A stretch of DNA of 52,689 nucleotides, taken from contig SVSX01000008.1 of assembly GCA_015064085.1 (NCBI GenBank), positions 1 through 52,689 on the forward strand. The letters run 5' to 3'. Shown one piece after another: positions 1 to 8,449 of this stretch. Source of the DNA: Oscillospiraceae bacterium. GTDB taxonomy: Bacteria; Bacillota; Clostridia; Oscillospirales; CAG-272. Position 1 is the first letter of the stretch; every line of letters begins with the position of its first letter. The notes under the pieces are model-generated. The model made no database searches, was not told the DNA's origin, and was given only the letters and a program-made list of their open reading frames with translations. A program made the translations under genes and the position numbers.

Positions 1-300
1 AATTTTTCAACTGTAGGACAAAATCTGCGCCATATTATAGTCGGTCTTTCAGCGAGACTTATTCTTGTTCCCGCCGTATTTCTCTTTGTCGCGGCATATG
101 TTTTCGGTTTCAGGGGCGCGGACCTCGCAATACTTATTGCCGTTTTCGCGACTCCCTCGGCGGTGTCATCATTTACTATGGCACAGCAGATGGGAGGCGA
201 CCACGAGCTTGCGGGTCAGCTTGTAATGTTCGGTACTGTTACAAGCGTTCTGACTATCTTTTTATGGATATTCACAGCTATGCAGCTTTCTTTGATATAA
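1..300 (+). CDS. AEC (auxin efflux carrier) family permease, C-terminal fragment (5' end outside window)
   Basis: Open frame 1 from the window edge: NFSTVGQNLRHIIVGLSARLILVPAVFLFVAAYVFGFRGADLAILIAVFATPSAVSSFTMAQQMGGDHELAGQLVMFGTVTSVLTIFLWIFTAMQLSLI*; AEC-like APSAV/MA..MGGD motif and hydrophobic helices. Confidence 0.75.
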   Translation, partial: NFSTVGQNLRHIIVGLSARLILVPAVFLFVAAYVFGFRGADLAILIAVFATPSAVSSFTMAQQMGGDHELAGQLVMFGTVTSVLTIFLWIFTAMQLSLI

Positions 301-327
301 TATGTTCTTATATATGTTTTTATATAG

Positions 328-359
328 AAAAGGCAGTCTCGAACTCGAGACTGCCTTTT
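328..359. terminator. Bidirectional rho-independent terminator
   Basis: AAAAGGCAGTCTCGA-AC-TCGAGACTGCCTTTTT perfect inverted repeat with A/T tails, between convergent genes. Confidence 0.85.
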
Positions 360-366
360 TTCGACC

Positions 367-537
367 TTAGTCTTTTTTTATTTTTTTGCTTCTTTTTGAT
401 GCGCTGTTCATAAGATAGATAGAAAGAATTATTACACCTATAACAAGGAAGATGCAAAGCATTCCTTCCCAGACGTAGCTGAGAGAGAAGAGAAAACGAT
501 CAAAGCTGAAGTTATCTATAATTTCATTGAAGTTCAT
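367..537 (-). CDS. OadG-like small membrane subunit (Na+-pumping decarboxylase gamma-type), 56 aa
   Basis: Not in the ORF track (short). Translation MNFNEIIDNFSFDRFLFSLSYVWEGMLCIFLVIGVIILSIYLMNSASKRSKKIKKD*; single TM, WEGMLCIFLVIGVIIL typical of OadG; adjacent to oadB; SD-like aaaggagat upstream. Confidence 0.7.
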   Translation of the reverse strand: MNFNEIIDNFSFDRFLFSLSYVWEGMLCIFLVIGVIILSIYLMNSASKRSKKIKKD

Positions 538-555
538 AGCTATATCTCCTTTCCT

Positions 556-1677
556 TTAGCCGATAAAGCCGCCAAAGCCTGCCGCGAAGCTCAGTATCAA
601 GCCACCCGCGATAACAGAGGCGATCTGTCCCGAAACGTTAACGCCGATAGAGTGCATAAGAAGGAAGTTCTGAGGGTCTTCCTTAAGTCCCATTTTGTGG
701 ACAACACGTCCCGACATGGGGAATGCCGAAATACCCGCCGCACCTATCATAGGGTTGATCTTCTTCTTGAGGAAGAGGTTGAGGAACTTTGCGAAAAGAA
801 CTCCGCCCGCGGTATCGAATATGAAGGCGAAGAGACCAAGCGCAAGAATAAGGAGGGTCGCAACGTTCAGAAAATCGTATGCGTACATCTTTGTTGAGAT
901 AGTAATACCGAGGAATATAGTAACAAGATTTGCGAGGACCTTCTGTGCGGTCTCCGAAAGAGAGTCGAGAACGCCGCACTCACGGATAAGGTTACCGAAC
1001 ATAAGGAAACCGACAAGAGCGACCGCTGAGGGAGCAACAAGTCCCGCAATTATCGTGATAATGATGGGGAAGAGTATTCTTGTGCTCTTGGATATTTCCT
1101 TGCCCTCATAAGGCATACGAATGAGTCTCTCTTTTTTTGTTGTGAGAAGCTTGATTATAGGGGGCTGGATTATCGGCACAAGTGCCATATATGAATAGGC
1201 TGCGACAGTGATCGCACCCTTGAAGTTTGAATTAAGTCTTTCTGCAACGACGATCGCCGTAGGACCGTCCGCAGCACCGATTATACCGATAGAAGCGGCA
1301 TCGTTCAGATCAAAGAAGAGAGACGCGAGGCAGAAGGTAAGGAAGATACCGAACTGGGCGGCTGCTCCAAAGATCATCAGCTTGGGGTTGGCAAGTACAG
1401 GACCAAAGTCGATCATTGCGCCGATACCGATGAAAAGTATGAGGGGGAAGAGCTCGTTAGCAATTCCCGCGTCGAAAAGGGTTGTAAGCGGTCCTTCAGG
1501 TCCTATCGCTCCCGAGAGGGGAAGGTTTACCATTATTGTTCCGAATCCAAGGGGCAAAAGAAGAGTAGGCTCCATATCCTTTTTGATCGCGAGGTATATG
1601 AGGAGACCTCCGATACACCACATCACGACAAATCGCCAGTCAAAGTTCTCGACAAGGCTTGTGAAAATTTCTGACAT
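556..1677 (-). CDS. oadB: Sodium ion-translocating decarboxylase beta subunit (OadB family)
   Basis: GFGTIMVNLPLSG, GAMIDFGP, GIIGAADGPTAIVVAERLN, ISAFPMSGRVVHKMG motifs; start chosen at MSEIFTSL with gaaaggag SD rather than the longer ORF start. Confidence 0.9.
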   Translation of the reverse strand: MSEIFTSLVENFDWRFVVMWCIGGLLIYLAIKKDMEPTLLLPLGFGTIMVNLPLSGAIGPEGPLTTLFDAGIANELFPLILFIGIGAMIDFGPVLANPKLMIFGAAAQFGIFLTFCLASLFFDLNDAASIGIIGAADGPTAIVVAERLNSNFKGAITVAAYSYMALVPIIQPPIIKLLTTKKERLIRMPYEGKEISKSTRILFPIIITIIAGLVAPSAVALVGFLMFGNLIRECGVLDSLSETAQKVLANLVTIFLGITISTKMYAYDFLNVATLLILALGLFAFIFDTAGGVLFAKFLNLFLKKKINPMIGAAGISAFPMSGRVVHKMGLKEDPQNFLLMHSIGVNVSGQIASVIAGGLILSFAAGFGGFIG

Positions 1678-1801
1678 TTTAAATCTCCTTTCAAAACGGT
1701 TACAAAAAAACATACCTATTATACAATATATCTTTGATTTTTTCAATAGGAAAATTCAAAAAAGTCAAAATATTTTTCAAAAAAGATTAATCATTATTTA
1801 G

Positions 1802-1830
1802 TTGACAAGCAGGTAAAAATATGGTATAAT
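1802..1830 (+). promoter_or_regulatory. Sigma-A-type promoter TTGACA-N17-TATAAT
   Basis: Exact consensus -35 and -10 with 17-nt spacer upstream of 1868 CDS. Confidence 0.85.
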
Positions 1831-1867
1831 ACCGATGTTAAAATGTTCTTTGGATAGGAGAAAAAAG

Positions 1868-2518
1868 ATGAGTCAGCAAAAAACAAAAATAATAGTGGGA
1901 ATTGCGAGCATTGTGGCGGCGGTTTTGTTCGTTGTACTGCTTGTTGTCGGTATAGTTTACGATGGTAGAACACTTTCCAAGGTGTTACTTATAGTTATTT
2001 CGGTTCTGGTCCTTGCACTTGCGGCAGAGCTTGCGTATCTTTTCTTCCTTTTCGAGGAATCAAAGCCCAACTACTTTTTGTTCAATCCTCAAACTAACCG
2101 TAATATGTCTGTTCAAAAGCTCACCTTTCAGACTATAAACGTTAAGATGAACAGATATCTTGCTCAGTTTGCCTCCTCGGAGGGCAAGATCTGGACAGAG
2201 AGAGTTCTCGACAATCCCTACCTTGATATGGACGAAAATTACAAGCCTCTTGTGGCATACAAGCTGCTCTTTGATCTCGCTGAACGTGATTTTGACGCGG
2301 GTTGGAAGTGCTTTGACCTTGCTTCTGACGAAACAGTTTCCTTTATTGCTTCTGCTATTGAGGCGAATGGTGACAAGGATATGGCAAAGACCCTTGTTCA
2401 GCTTAAGTCCTCAAAGCCCACAAATATGAAACACGTGAGAGATTATCTTGTCGGCAACAGAAAGTATCTTCAGAGCAAGATCTTCAGATATACCGTGGAT
2501 AATATAAATAAGTTTTGA
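1868..2518 (+). CDS. Hypothetical membrane protein: two N-terminal TM helices plus cytosolic domain
   Basis: Start at MSQQKTK with ataggag SD; two hydrophobic stretches then a soluble helical domain; no family recognised. Confidence 0.75.
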   Translation: MSQQKTKIIVGIASIVAAVLFVVLLVVGIVYDGRTLSKVLLIVISVLVLALAAELAYLFFLFEESKPNYFLFNPQTNRNMSVQKLTFQTINVKMNRYLAQFASSEGKIWTERVLDNPYLDMDENYKPLVAYKLLFDLAERDFDAGWKCFDLASDETVSFIASAIEANGDKDMAKTLVQLKSSKPTNMKHVRDYLVGNRKYLQSKIFRYTVDNINKF

Positions 2519-2533
2519 TATTTATTGAATATA

Positions 2534-2571
2534 AACAATCACTGAGCTGTTTTTTTGGCAAGGTGATTGTT
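2534..2571 (+). terminator. Rho-independent terminator
   Basis: AACAATCAC...GTGATTGTT stem followed by TTTT. Confidence 0.65.
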
Positions 2572-2579
2572 TTTTGTGC

Positions 2580-2608
2580 TTGAAAAAAGAGAATATTTGT
2601 GATATAAT
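2580..2608 (+). promoter_or_regulatory. Promoter TTGAAA-N17-TATAAT
   Basis: Near-consensus, 17-nt spacing, just upstream of the 2645 cassette. Confidence 0.75.
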
Positions 2609-2644
2609 GTAATAAGATATCAAAGGAGTGCATAAAACAGCAAA

Positions 2645-3286
2645 ATGACCAGATTTATTCTTATAAGACACGGCGAGAGTGAAGCAAACAGAAACAATAT
2701 TTTTGCGGGACATCTTAACGCGGATCTGCAGAACAAGGGCGTTCGTCAGGCGGAGCTCACAGCAAAATATATCGTAGATAATTATAAAGTTGACAGAGTT
2801 TACGCAAGTGACCTGATCCGCGCATTCAAAACGGGAAAGTGCGTAGCAGATCTTCTCGGAATTGAGGTAATACCTAACAAGGGGCTTCGTGAGATCGAGG
2901 CAGGTGTGTGGGACGGACTCAGATTTGACGAGCTTCCGTATAAGTATCCGAAGGAGTTCGATATCTGGATAAACGACATCGGAAACTCATATTGCCCGGG
3001 CGGAGAGCGCGTTGCGCAGGTTGCGGAGAGATTCATAGGTACTCTTAGGGATATAGCATCCGAGAATGACGGAAAGACAGTGGTTATCGCCACTCACGCA
3101 ACACCGATAAGAACGCTGCAGACATTTATTGAATACGGAGATCTTGCGAAAATGCAGATCGTTCCGTGGGTGTCAAACGCTTCTGTAACCGTTGTCGAAT
3201 ACGAGGACGGACAGTGGAAATGTACCCTTTTAAGCTATGACGAGCATCTTGGTGAGCTGAGGACCGTTCTTCCCGCCAGGATATAG
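2645..3286 (+). CDS. Histidine phosphatase family protein (phosphoglycerate mutase-like)
   Basis: LIRHGESEAN N-terminal RHG motif, VIATHATPIRTL second His motif. Confidence 0.9.
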   Translation: MTRFILIRHGESEANRNNIFAGHLNADLQNKGVRQAELTAKYIVDNYKVDRVYASDLIRAFKTGKCVADLLGIEVIPNKGLREIEAGVWDGLRFDELPYKYPKEFDIWINDIGNSYCPGGERVAQVAERFIGTLRDIASENDGKTVVIATHATPIRTLQTFIEYGDLAKMQIVPWVSNASVTVVEYEDGQWKCTLLSYDEHLGELRTVLPARI

Positions 3287-3293
3287 GAGGAAT

Positions 3294-4007
3294 ATGTTTT
3301 TTATAAGGATCGCTGAGCTTAACGTAATGATAAAGAACCGATACGGATACGTTGAGCGGCTTTGCAAAAATTATATGATCGACGGTTGCTCGGAGGAGGA
3401 TGCCGATATCATTGCCTTCGCTACAGATGAGCAGATCGACGCCGAGCTTGAGATAGCCGAAACAAAGGCAAGTCGCGCTTATGCAGAGGGTATTTGTATT
3501 TACAGAAATCTTTGCCGTGAGCTGCCCAAAAAATTTGACGCGTATCTTTTTCACAGCGCACTTATCGAATACGAGGGCAGAGGATATGCCTTTGCGGCAC
3601 AGAGCGGAACGGGAAAATCCACCCATATCGCTATTTGGCAGAAGGTGTTCGGTGATCGGGTAAGGATAATCAACGGAGACAAGCCTATCTTCAGATATAA
3701 GGACGGAAGATTTATTGCCTACGGAACACCTTGGTGCGGAAAAGAAAATTATAACGTTAACGATTCTGTTGAGCTCTCGGCTATTTGCTTTCTCGAGAGG
3801 GCAAAAGAGAACTCAATTAAGAGAATATCGCCTCAGGACGCGCTGATGCGCCTCTTTCATCAGCTTCTCGCACCCGAGGATCTTGAAACGGTCGACACGC
3901 TTTTTCCGCTTCTTGATAAGACCCTCACCTCTGTTCCTTGCTATCTGCTTGGCTGTAATATGGATGATGAGGCGGCAACCGTTGCCTATAACGGAATGAA
4001 AAACTGA
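3294..4007 (+). CDS. HprK/PEPCK-like P-loop kinase-family protein
   Basis: HSALIEYEGRGYAFAAQSGTGKSTHIAIWQ P-loop, INGDKPIF motif; strong SD ataggaggaat; 7-nt gap to upstream gene. Confidence 0.75.
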   Translation: MFFIRIAELNVMIKNRYGYVERLCKNYMIDGCSEEDADIIAFATDEQIDAELEIAETKASRAYAEGICIYRNLCRELPKKFDAYLFHSALIEYEGRGYAFAAQSGTGKSTHIAIWQKVFGDRVRIINGDKPIFRYKDGRFIAYGTPWCGKENYNVNDSVELSAICFLERAKENSIKRISPQDALMRLFHQLLAPEDLETVDTLFPLLDKTLTSVPCYLLGCNMDDEAATVAYNGMKN

Positions 4008-4009
4008 AA

Positions 4010-4285
4010 TTGGAGATAATTATGAAGATAAAAAAAGGATTTGTGGTAAGAGAGATCGCGGGACAGAGCGTTGTTGTGGCACTTGGCTCGGCAACCAAGG
4101 ATTTTAACGGAATGATCAAGCTCAACGATTCGGGCAGAGTTATCTGGGATATGCTTTCCGAGGGCAAGGCTGCCGAGGATATCGTAAAAAAGCTTATGGA
4201 GATATATGAGATCGACGAGGAGACGGTAAGGCGTGACGTTGAAAAATTTATAAATACACTGCAAGGAGCAAATATCCTTGAATAA
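4010..4285 (+). CDS. PqqD-like (RRE-fold) small protein
   Basis: GFVVREIAGQSVVVALG...LNDSGRVIWDMLSEGKAAEDIVKKLMEIYEIDEETVRRDVEKFINTLQGANIL: PqqD-type beta-hairpin plus winged-helix pattern (LN..G..IW.LL.....I...L...Y......+.DV..F+..L...G). Confidence 0.8.
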   Translation: MEIIMKIKKGFVVREIAGQSVVVALGSATKDFNGMIKLNDSGRVIWDMLSEGKAAEDIVKKLMEIYEIDEETVRRDVEKFINTLQGANILE

Positions 4286-4763
4286 CGATTTTCGATTGGA
4301 TGAGGTGATTGAGGTCATTGAGGAGATACTTTCGTCGGGCGGGGAATTTAAGTTTCAGCCCAAGGGAGTAAGTATGCGCCCTCTTATCGTCGGAGGAAGA
4401 GATTCTGTCGTGCTTAAAAGCTTTGACCCGAACACGGTCAAAAAACACGATATGCTTTTCTACCGCAGGGAAAACGGTCAGTTCGTGCTTCACAGACTTA
4501 TAAAAATAGAAAATGACGGCAGATTCACTATGTGCGGTGATAATCAGCTTAAGCTTGAGCGCCGACTTGATAGCTCATTTGTTATCGGAGTTGTTTCGGG
4601 ACTCTACCGAAAAGGAAAAAGCTATGACCTTAGTGGCGTTTCCTATAGGCTTTACAAGACTTTTTGGTGCTTTATGCCTCTGCGACACATTCTGCTTTTT
4701 CCAAGAAGGTGCTTCAGATCTCTCAAAAGAATCTTGATAAAAAGGAAAAAAACTGTTGACTAA
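4278..4763 (+). CDS. S24/S26 (signal-peptidase-like) family protein
   Basis: FQPKGVSMRPLIVGGRDSVVL...KHDMLFYRRENGQFVLHRLI...FTMCGDNQ: Ser in GVSMRP and His in VLHRL; overlaps PqqD-like gene by 8 nt. Confidence 0.75.
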   Translation: MNNDFRLDEVIEVIEEILSSGGEFKFQPKGVSMRPLIVGGRDSVVLKSFDPNTVKKHDMLFYRRENGQFVLHRLIKIENDGRFTMCGDNQLKLERRLDSSFVIGVVSGLYRKGKSYDLSGVSYRLYKTFWCFMPLRHILLFPRRCFRSLKRILIKRKKTVD

Positions 4764-4784
4764 TATTGCAGTTTATGATATAAT
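4756..4784 (+). promoter_or_regulatory. pyr operon promoter TTGACT-N17-TATAAT
   Basis: Near-exact consensus; -35 overlaps the last codons of the upstream gene; ~34 nt from predicted start site to pyrC. Confidence 0.85.
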
Positions 4785-4824
4785 ACTCAAGATAACTAAA
4801 AATACATAAGAAAGGCAAGAGATA

Positions 4825-6072
4825 ATGATGAAGGTATTTTTAAAGAATGCTAAAATGTTTCAGGACGGAAGATTCGTTACCTCCGATTTTTCCGTGATCG
4901 ACGGTGTTCTTTCTTCTGTTGATACAGCTGATAAGGCTAATTATCCGAATTTTTCGGTATATGAAAACTGTTATATTTTTCCCGGCTTTTGCGATGTGCA
5001 TGTTCATTTTCGTGAGCCGGGATTTTCTTATAAGGAAACGGTGAAGTCGGGCTCGATGGCAGCCGCGAGAGGTGGATATACCTCGGTATGCACAATGCCT
5101 AATCTTAATCCTGTTCCCGATTCTAAAGAGAATCTCGATATCCAGCTCGATATCATAAAAAAAGACGCTGTGATAAACGTGCATCCCTATGGGGCGATAA
5201 CTGTTGGAGAGAAGGGCGAGAAGCTTTCCGATATGGAAGCTATGGCAGATGAGGTCGTTGGCTTCTCGGACGACGGACGCGGCGTACAGAGTGAGGCTCT
5301 TATGCTTGAGGCTATGATCAAAGCAAAGGAGCTTGGAAAGCCTATTGTCGCTCACTGCGAGGATAATTCACTCCTTCGCGGAGGATATATTCACGACGGC
5401 GAGTATGCCGCGAGGAATTCTCACGCGGGAATTTGTTCCGAGAGCGAATGGGGGCCTATCGCGCGTGATATAGAGCTTATTAAAAGATCGGGCTGCGCTT
5501 ATCACGTATGCCATATATCAACAAAGGAAAGCGTTGATATCATAAGACGCGCCAAAGCTGAGGGTGTGGATATTACCTGCGAAACAGGACCTCATTACCT
5601 CACTATGAACGATATGCAGCTCAAGGACGAGGGCAGGTTCAAGATGAACCCGCCGATACGCTCCGAGGAGGACAGACGTGCGCTTGTTGAAGGTCTTATC
5701 GACGGTACGATCGATATGGTAGCGACCGACCACGCGCCTCATTCCGCAGAGGAGAAATCAAAGGGACTCAAGGGCAGTCTTATGGGTGTGGTTGGTATTG
5801 AGACCGCCTTTCCGATACTTTACACCGAGCTCGTAAAAACGGGTATCATAACCCTCGAGAAGCTTGTTGAGGTGCTCTCGATCAATGCGAGAAAGCGATT
5901 TGGACTCAAGGAGGACGTCGGCTATACCGTCTGGAAGCTTGACGAAAAATATGTGGTCGATCCCGAGGATTTTCTTTCCATGGGCAGAAGCACACCCTTT
6001 GAGGGAAAAGAGGTCTACGGAAAAAATATAATGACTCTTCTTTCGGGAAAAATTGCGTATGAAAATATATAG
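4825..6072 (+). CDS. pyrC: Dihydroorotase
   Basis: FPGFCDVHVHFREPGFSYKET, CEDNSLL, CHISTKESV, MVATDHAPH metal-ligand motifs. Confidence 0.95.
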   Translation: MMKVFLKNAKMFQDGRFVTSDFSVIDGVLSSVDTADKANYPNFSVYENCYIFPGFCDVHVHFREPGFSYKETVKSGSMAAARGGYTSVCTMPNLNPVPDSKENLDIQLDIIKKDAVINVHPYGAITVGEKGEKLSDMEAMADEVVGFSDDGRGVQSEALMLEAMIKAKELGKPIVAHCEDNSLLRGGYIHDGEYAARNSHAGICSESEWGPIARDIELIKRSGCAYHVCHISTKESVDIIRRAKAEGVDITCETGPHYLTMNDMQLKDEGRFKMNPPIRSEEDRRALVEGLIDGTIDMVATDHAPHSAEEKSKGLKGSLMGVVGIETAFPILYTELVKTGIITLEKLVEVLSINARKRFGLKEDVGYTVWKLDEKYVVDPEDFLSMGRSTPFEGKEVYGKNIMTLLSGKIAYENI

Positions 6073-6084
6073 GAGGACCTTAAT

Positions 6085-6822
6085 ATGGAACAGAGAGTAC
6101 TTAAAGTAAATGAAAATATTCAGCTGACAGATAGCATTTATAAAATGATCCTTTGCGGCGACGTTTCGGCAATAAAGAATTCGGGTGAATTTATCAATAT
6201 CGAGATTCCCGAGCTCTTTCTCCGCCGCCCCATATCTGTCTGCGATTTTGATGAAAAAAGCGTGACAATCATATATAAGGTGGTAGGAAAGGGAACGGAA
6301 AAGCTGGCTGAGGCTAAGGTCGGAGATAGCTTTGACGTTCTGCTCGGACTCGGAAACGGATATAACACCGCGACAACCAAGGTGGGAGACAGAGTTCTGC
6401 TTCTTGGTGGCGGCGTTGGCGTTCCCCCTCTCTATAATCTTGCGAAAAGACTTATCGGCGAAGGCAAGGCAGTGACGGTCGTTCTCGGCTTCAATACCGC
6501 ATCTGAGATCTTTTACGAGAAGGAATTTGCGGCACTGGGAGCTGAGGTCAGAGTGACAACGGTTGACGGCTCGTACGGTATTAAGGGCTTTGTTACCGAC
6601 GCGATCTCAGACGTTGATTACGCTTATTTCTACACCTGCGGTCCTGAGCCTATGCTGAAGGCTGTATATAGATCCACTAAAACCGAGGGACAGTTCAGCT
6701 TTGAGTCGAGAATGGGATGCGGATTCGGCGCTTGTATGGGCTGTAGCTGCAAGACCAACTTTGGCAATAAGAGAATATGCAAGGACGGACCTGTATTTTT
6801 AAAGGAGGAGATCTTATGGTAA
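6085..6822 (+). CDS. pyrK: Dihydroorotate dehydrogenase B electron transfer subunit
   Basis: RRPISVCDF FAD motif, LLGGGVGVPPLYNLAKRL, FESRMGCGFGACMGCSCKT 2Fe-2S ligands; adjacent to pyrD. Confidence 0.93.
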   Translation: MEQRVLKVNENIQLTDSIYKMILCGDVSAIKNSGEFINIEIPELFLRRPISVCDFDEKSVTIIYKVVGKGTEKLAEAKVGDSFDVLLGLGNGYNTATTKVGDRVLLLGGGVGVPPLYNLAKRLIGEGKAVTVVLGFNTASEIFYEKEFAALGAEVRVTTVDGSYGIKGFVTDAISDVDYAYFYTCGPEPMLKAVYRSTKTEGQFSFESRMGCGFGACMGCSCKTNFGNKRICKDGPVFLKEEILW

Positions 6823-7727
6823 ACACTAAAATCAAGCTTTGCGGTATTGAAATGGACAACCCCGTTATTCCCGCAAGCGGTACGTTCGGATACGGACAGG
6901 AGTTTTCCGAGATCTACGATATCAACTGCCTTGGCACGTTTTCCTTTAAGGGTACGACAGCCGAAGCAAGGTTCGGAAATCCGACTCCGAGAATTGCCGA
7001 GTGTCCTATGGGAATGATAAATGCCGTTGGATTGCAGAATCCGGGTGTTGAAGCGGTAAAAGCAAAAGAGCTTCCCGAAATGAAGGAGTTTTTCCATAAG
7101 CCCGTTATGGCGAACGTGTGCGGATTTTCTCTTGAGGAATATGCTCACGTATGTGAAAGACTTGACGACGAGGAGCAGATCGGCTGGTTTGAGGTCAACG
7201 TGTCCTGTCCTAACGTTCACGGCGGAGGAATGAGCTTCGGCACGTCTCCCGATGCTGTAGGTGAGGTGGTAAAGGCTGTCAAAAAGGTAACTACAAAGCC
7301 TATAATCATAAAGCTTTCGCCGAACGTTACCGATATCGTCTCTATCGCAAAGGCGTGTGAGGCTGAGGGCGCGGATGGAATAAGTATGATAAACACGATG
7401 CTCGGTATGAGAATAGATCTGAGAACAAAGAAGCCGATCATCGCAAATAAGATGGGCGGTTTTTCAGGCCCTGCAATAAAGCCTGTGGCGCTGAGAATGG
7501 TATATCAGGTGTATGATGCGGTTTCGATACCGATAGTCGGTATGGGCGGAATTATGAACGCCGAGGACGTTATTGAGATGATGCTGGCTGGAGCTACGGC
7601 GGTTGAGGTCGGAACTGCAAACCTCATCGATCCCTTTGTATGCAAGAGGATAGTCGAAGAGCTGCCCGAGGTTATGGAAAAGTATAAAATTAATAATTTA
7701 AATGATATAATAGGAGGAGCACACTAA
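6816..7727 (+). CDS. pyrD: Dihydroorotate dehydrogenase B catalytic subunit
   Basis: NPVIPASGTFGYG, VNVSCPNVHGGGMSFG, GGFSGPAIKPVALRMVYQV; start at ATGGTAAAC overlapping the pyrK stop, aaaggagg SD. Confidence 0.95.
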   Translation: MVNTKIKLCGIEMDNPVIPASGTFGYGQEFSEIYDINCLGTFSFKGTTAEARFGNPTPRIAECPMGMINAVGLQNPGVEAVKAKELPEMKEFFHKPVMANVCGFSLEEYAHVCERLDDEEQIGWFEVNVSCPNVHGGGMSFGTSPDAVGEVVKAVKKVTTKPIIIKLSPNVTDIVSIAKACEAEGADGISMINTMLGMRIDLRTKKPIIANKMGGFSGPAIKPVALRMVYQVYDAVSIPIVGMGGIMNAEDVIEMMLAGATAVEVGTANLIDPFVCKRIVEELPEVMEKYKINNLNDIIGGAH

Positions 7728-8425
7728 TGGGAAAAGACGTAATTATTGCTTGTGACTTTAACAGCAAGGAGGAGGTTCTCGCTTTTCTTGACAGGTTCAC
7801 GGGCAGAAAGCCTTACGTAAAGATAGGTATGGAGCTGTTTTATTCGGCAGGTCCTGACATTGTAAAAGAGATCAAGGCGAGAGGTCATAAAATATTCCTC
7901 GACCTTAAGCTTCACGACATCCCTAACACAGTAAAGAAGTCTATGGCTGTTCTTTCAAAGCTTGACGTTGATATGTGCAATCTTCACGCAAGCGGAACTA
8001 TCGCTATGATGGAAGCGGCTCTTGAGGGACTTGTACGCCCCGACGGAACTCGTCCTCTGCTTATCGCGGTAACTCAGCTTACCTCAACAAGTCAGGAGAG
8101 AATGGAAGCAGATCTCCTTATCAAAGAGCCTATCGAAGAGGTTGTTATGCATTACGCTCATAACGCAAAGCTTGCGGGACTCGACGGTGTGGTTTGCTCC
8201 CCCAGAGAGGCAACAGCTGTCCACAACAGATGCGGAAAGGATTTCCTTACCGTTACCCCCGGCGTAAGATTTGCCGACGGTGATATCGGAGATCAGGTCA
8301 GAGTTATGACTCCCGCGCAGGCTAAGGAGATCGGTTCTGATTATATTGTGGTAGGTCGTCCCATAACGGCTGCTCCCGATCCCGTTGCCGCATACGAAAG
8401 ATGCGTTGCGGAATTTGTTGACTGA
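7727..8425 (+). CDS. pyrF: Orotidine 5'-phosphate decarboxylase (class I)
   Basis: IIACDFNSKEEV, FLDLKLHDIPNTVKK, TPGVRF, YIVVGRPIT. Confidence 0.95.
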   Translation: MGKDVIIACDFNSKEEVLAFLDRFTGRKPYVKIGMELFYSAGPDIVKEIKARGHKIFLDLKLHDIPNTVKKSMAVLSKLDVDMCNLHASGTIAMMEAALEGLVRPDGTRPLLIAVTQLTSTSQERMEADLLIKEPIEEVVMHYAHNAKLAGLDGVVCSPREATAVHNRCGKDFLTVTPGVRFADGDIGDQVRVMTPAQAKEIGSDYIVVGRPITAAPDPVAAYERCVAEFVD

Positions 8426-8449
8426 TAAATAATAAAGGAGAATATACAG

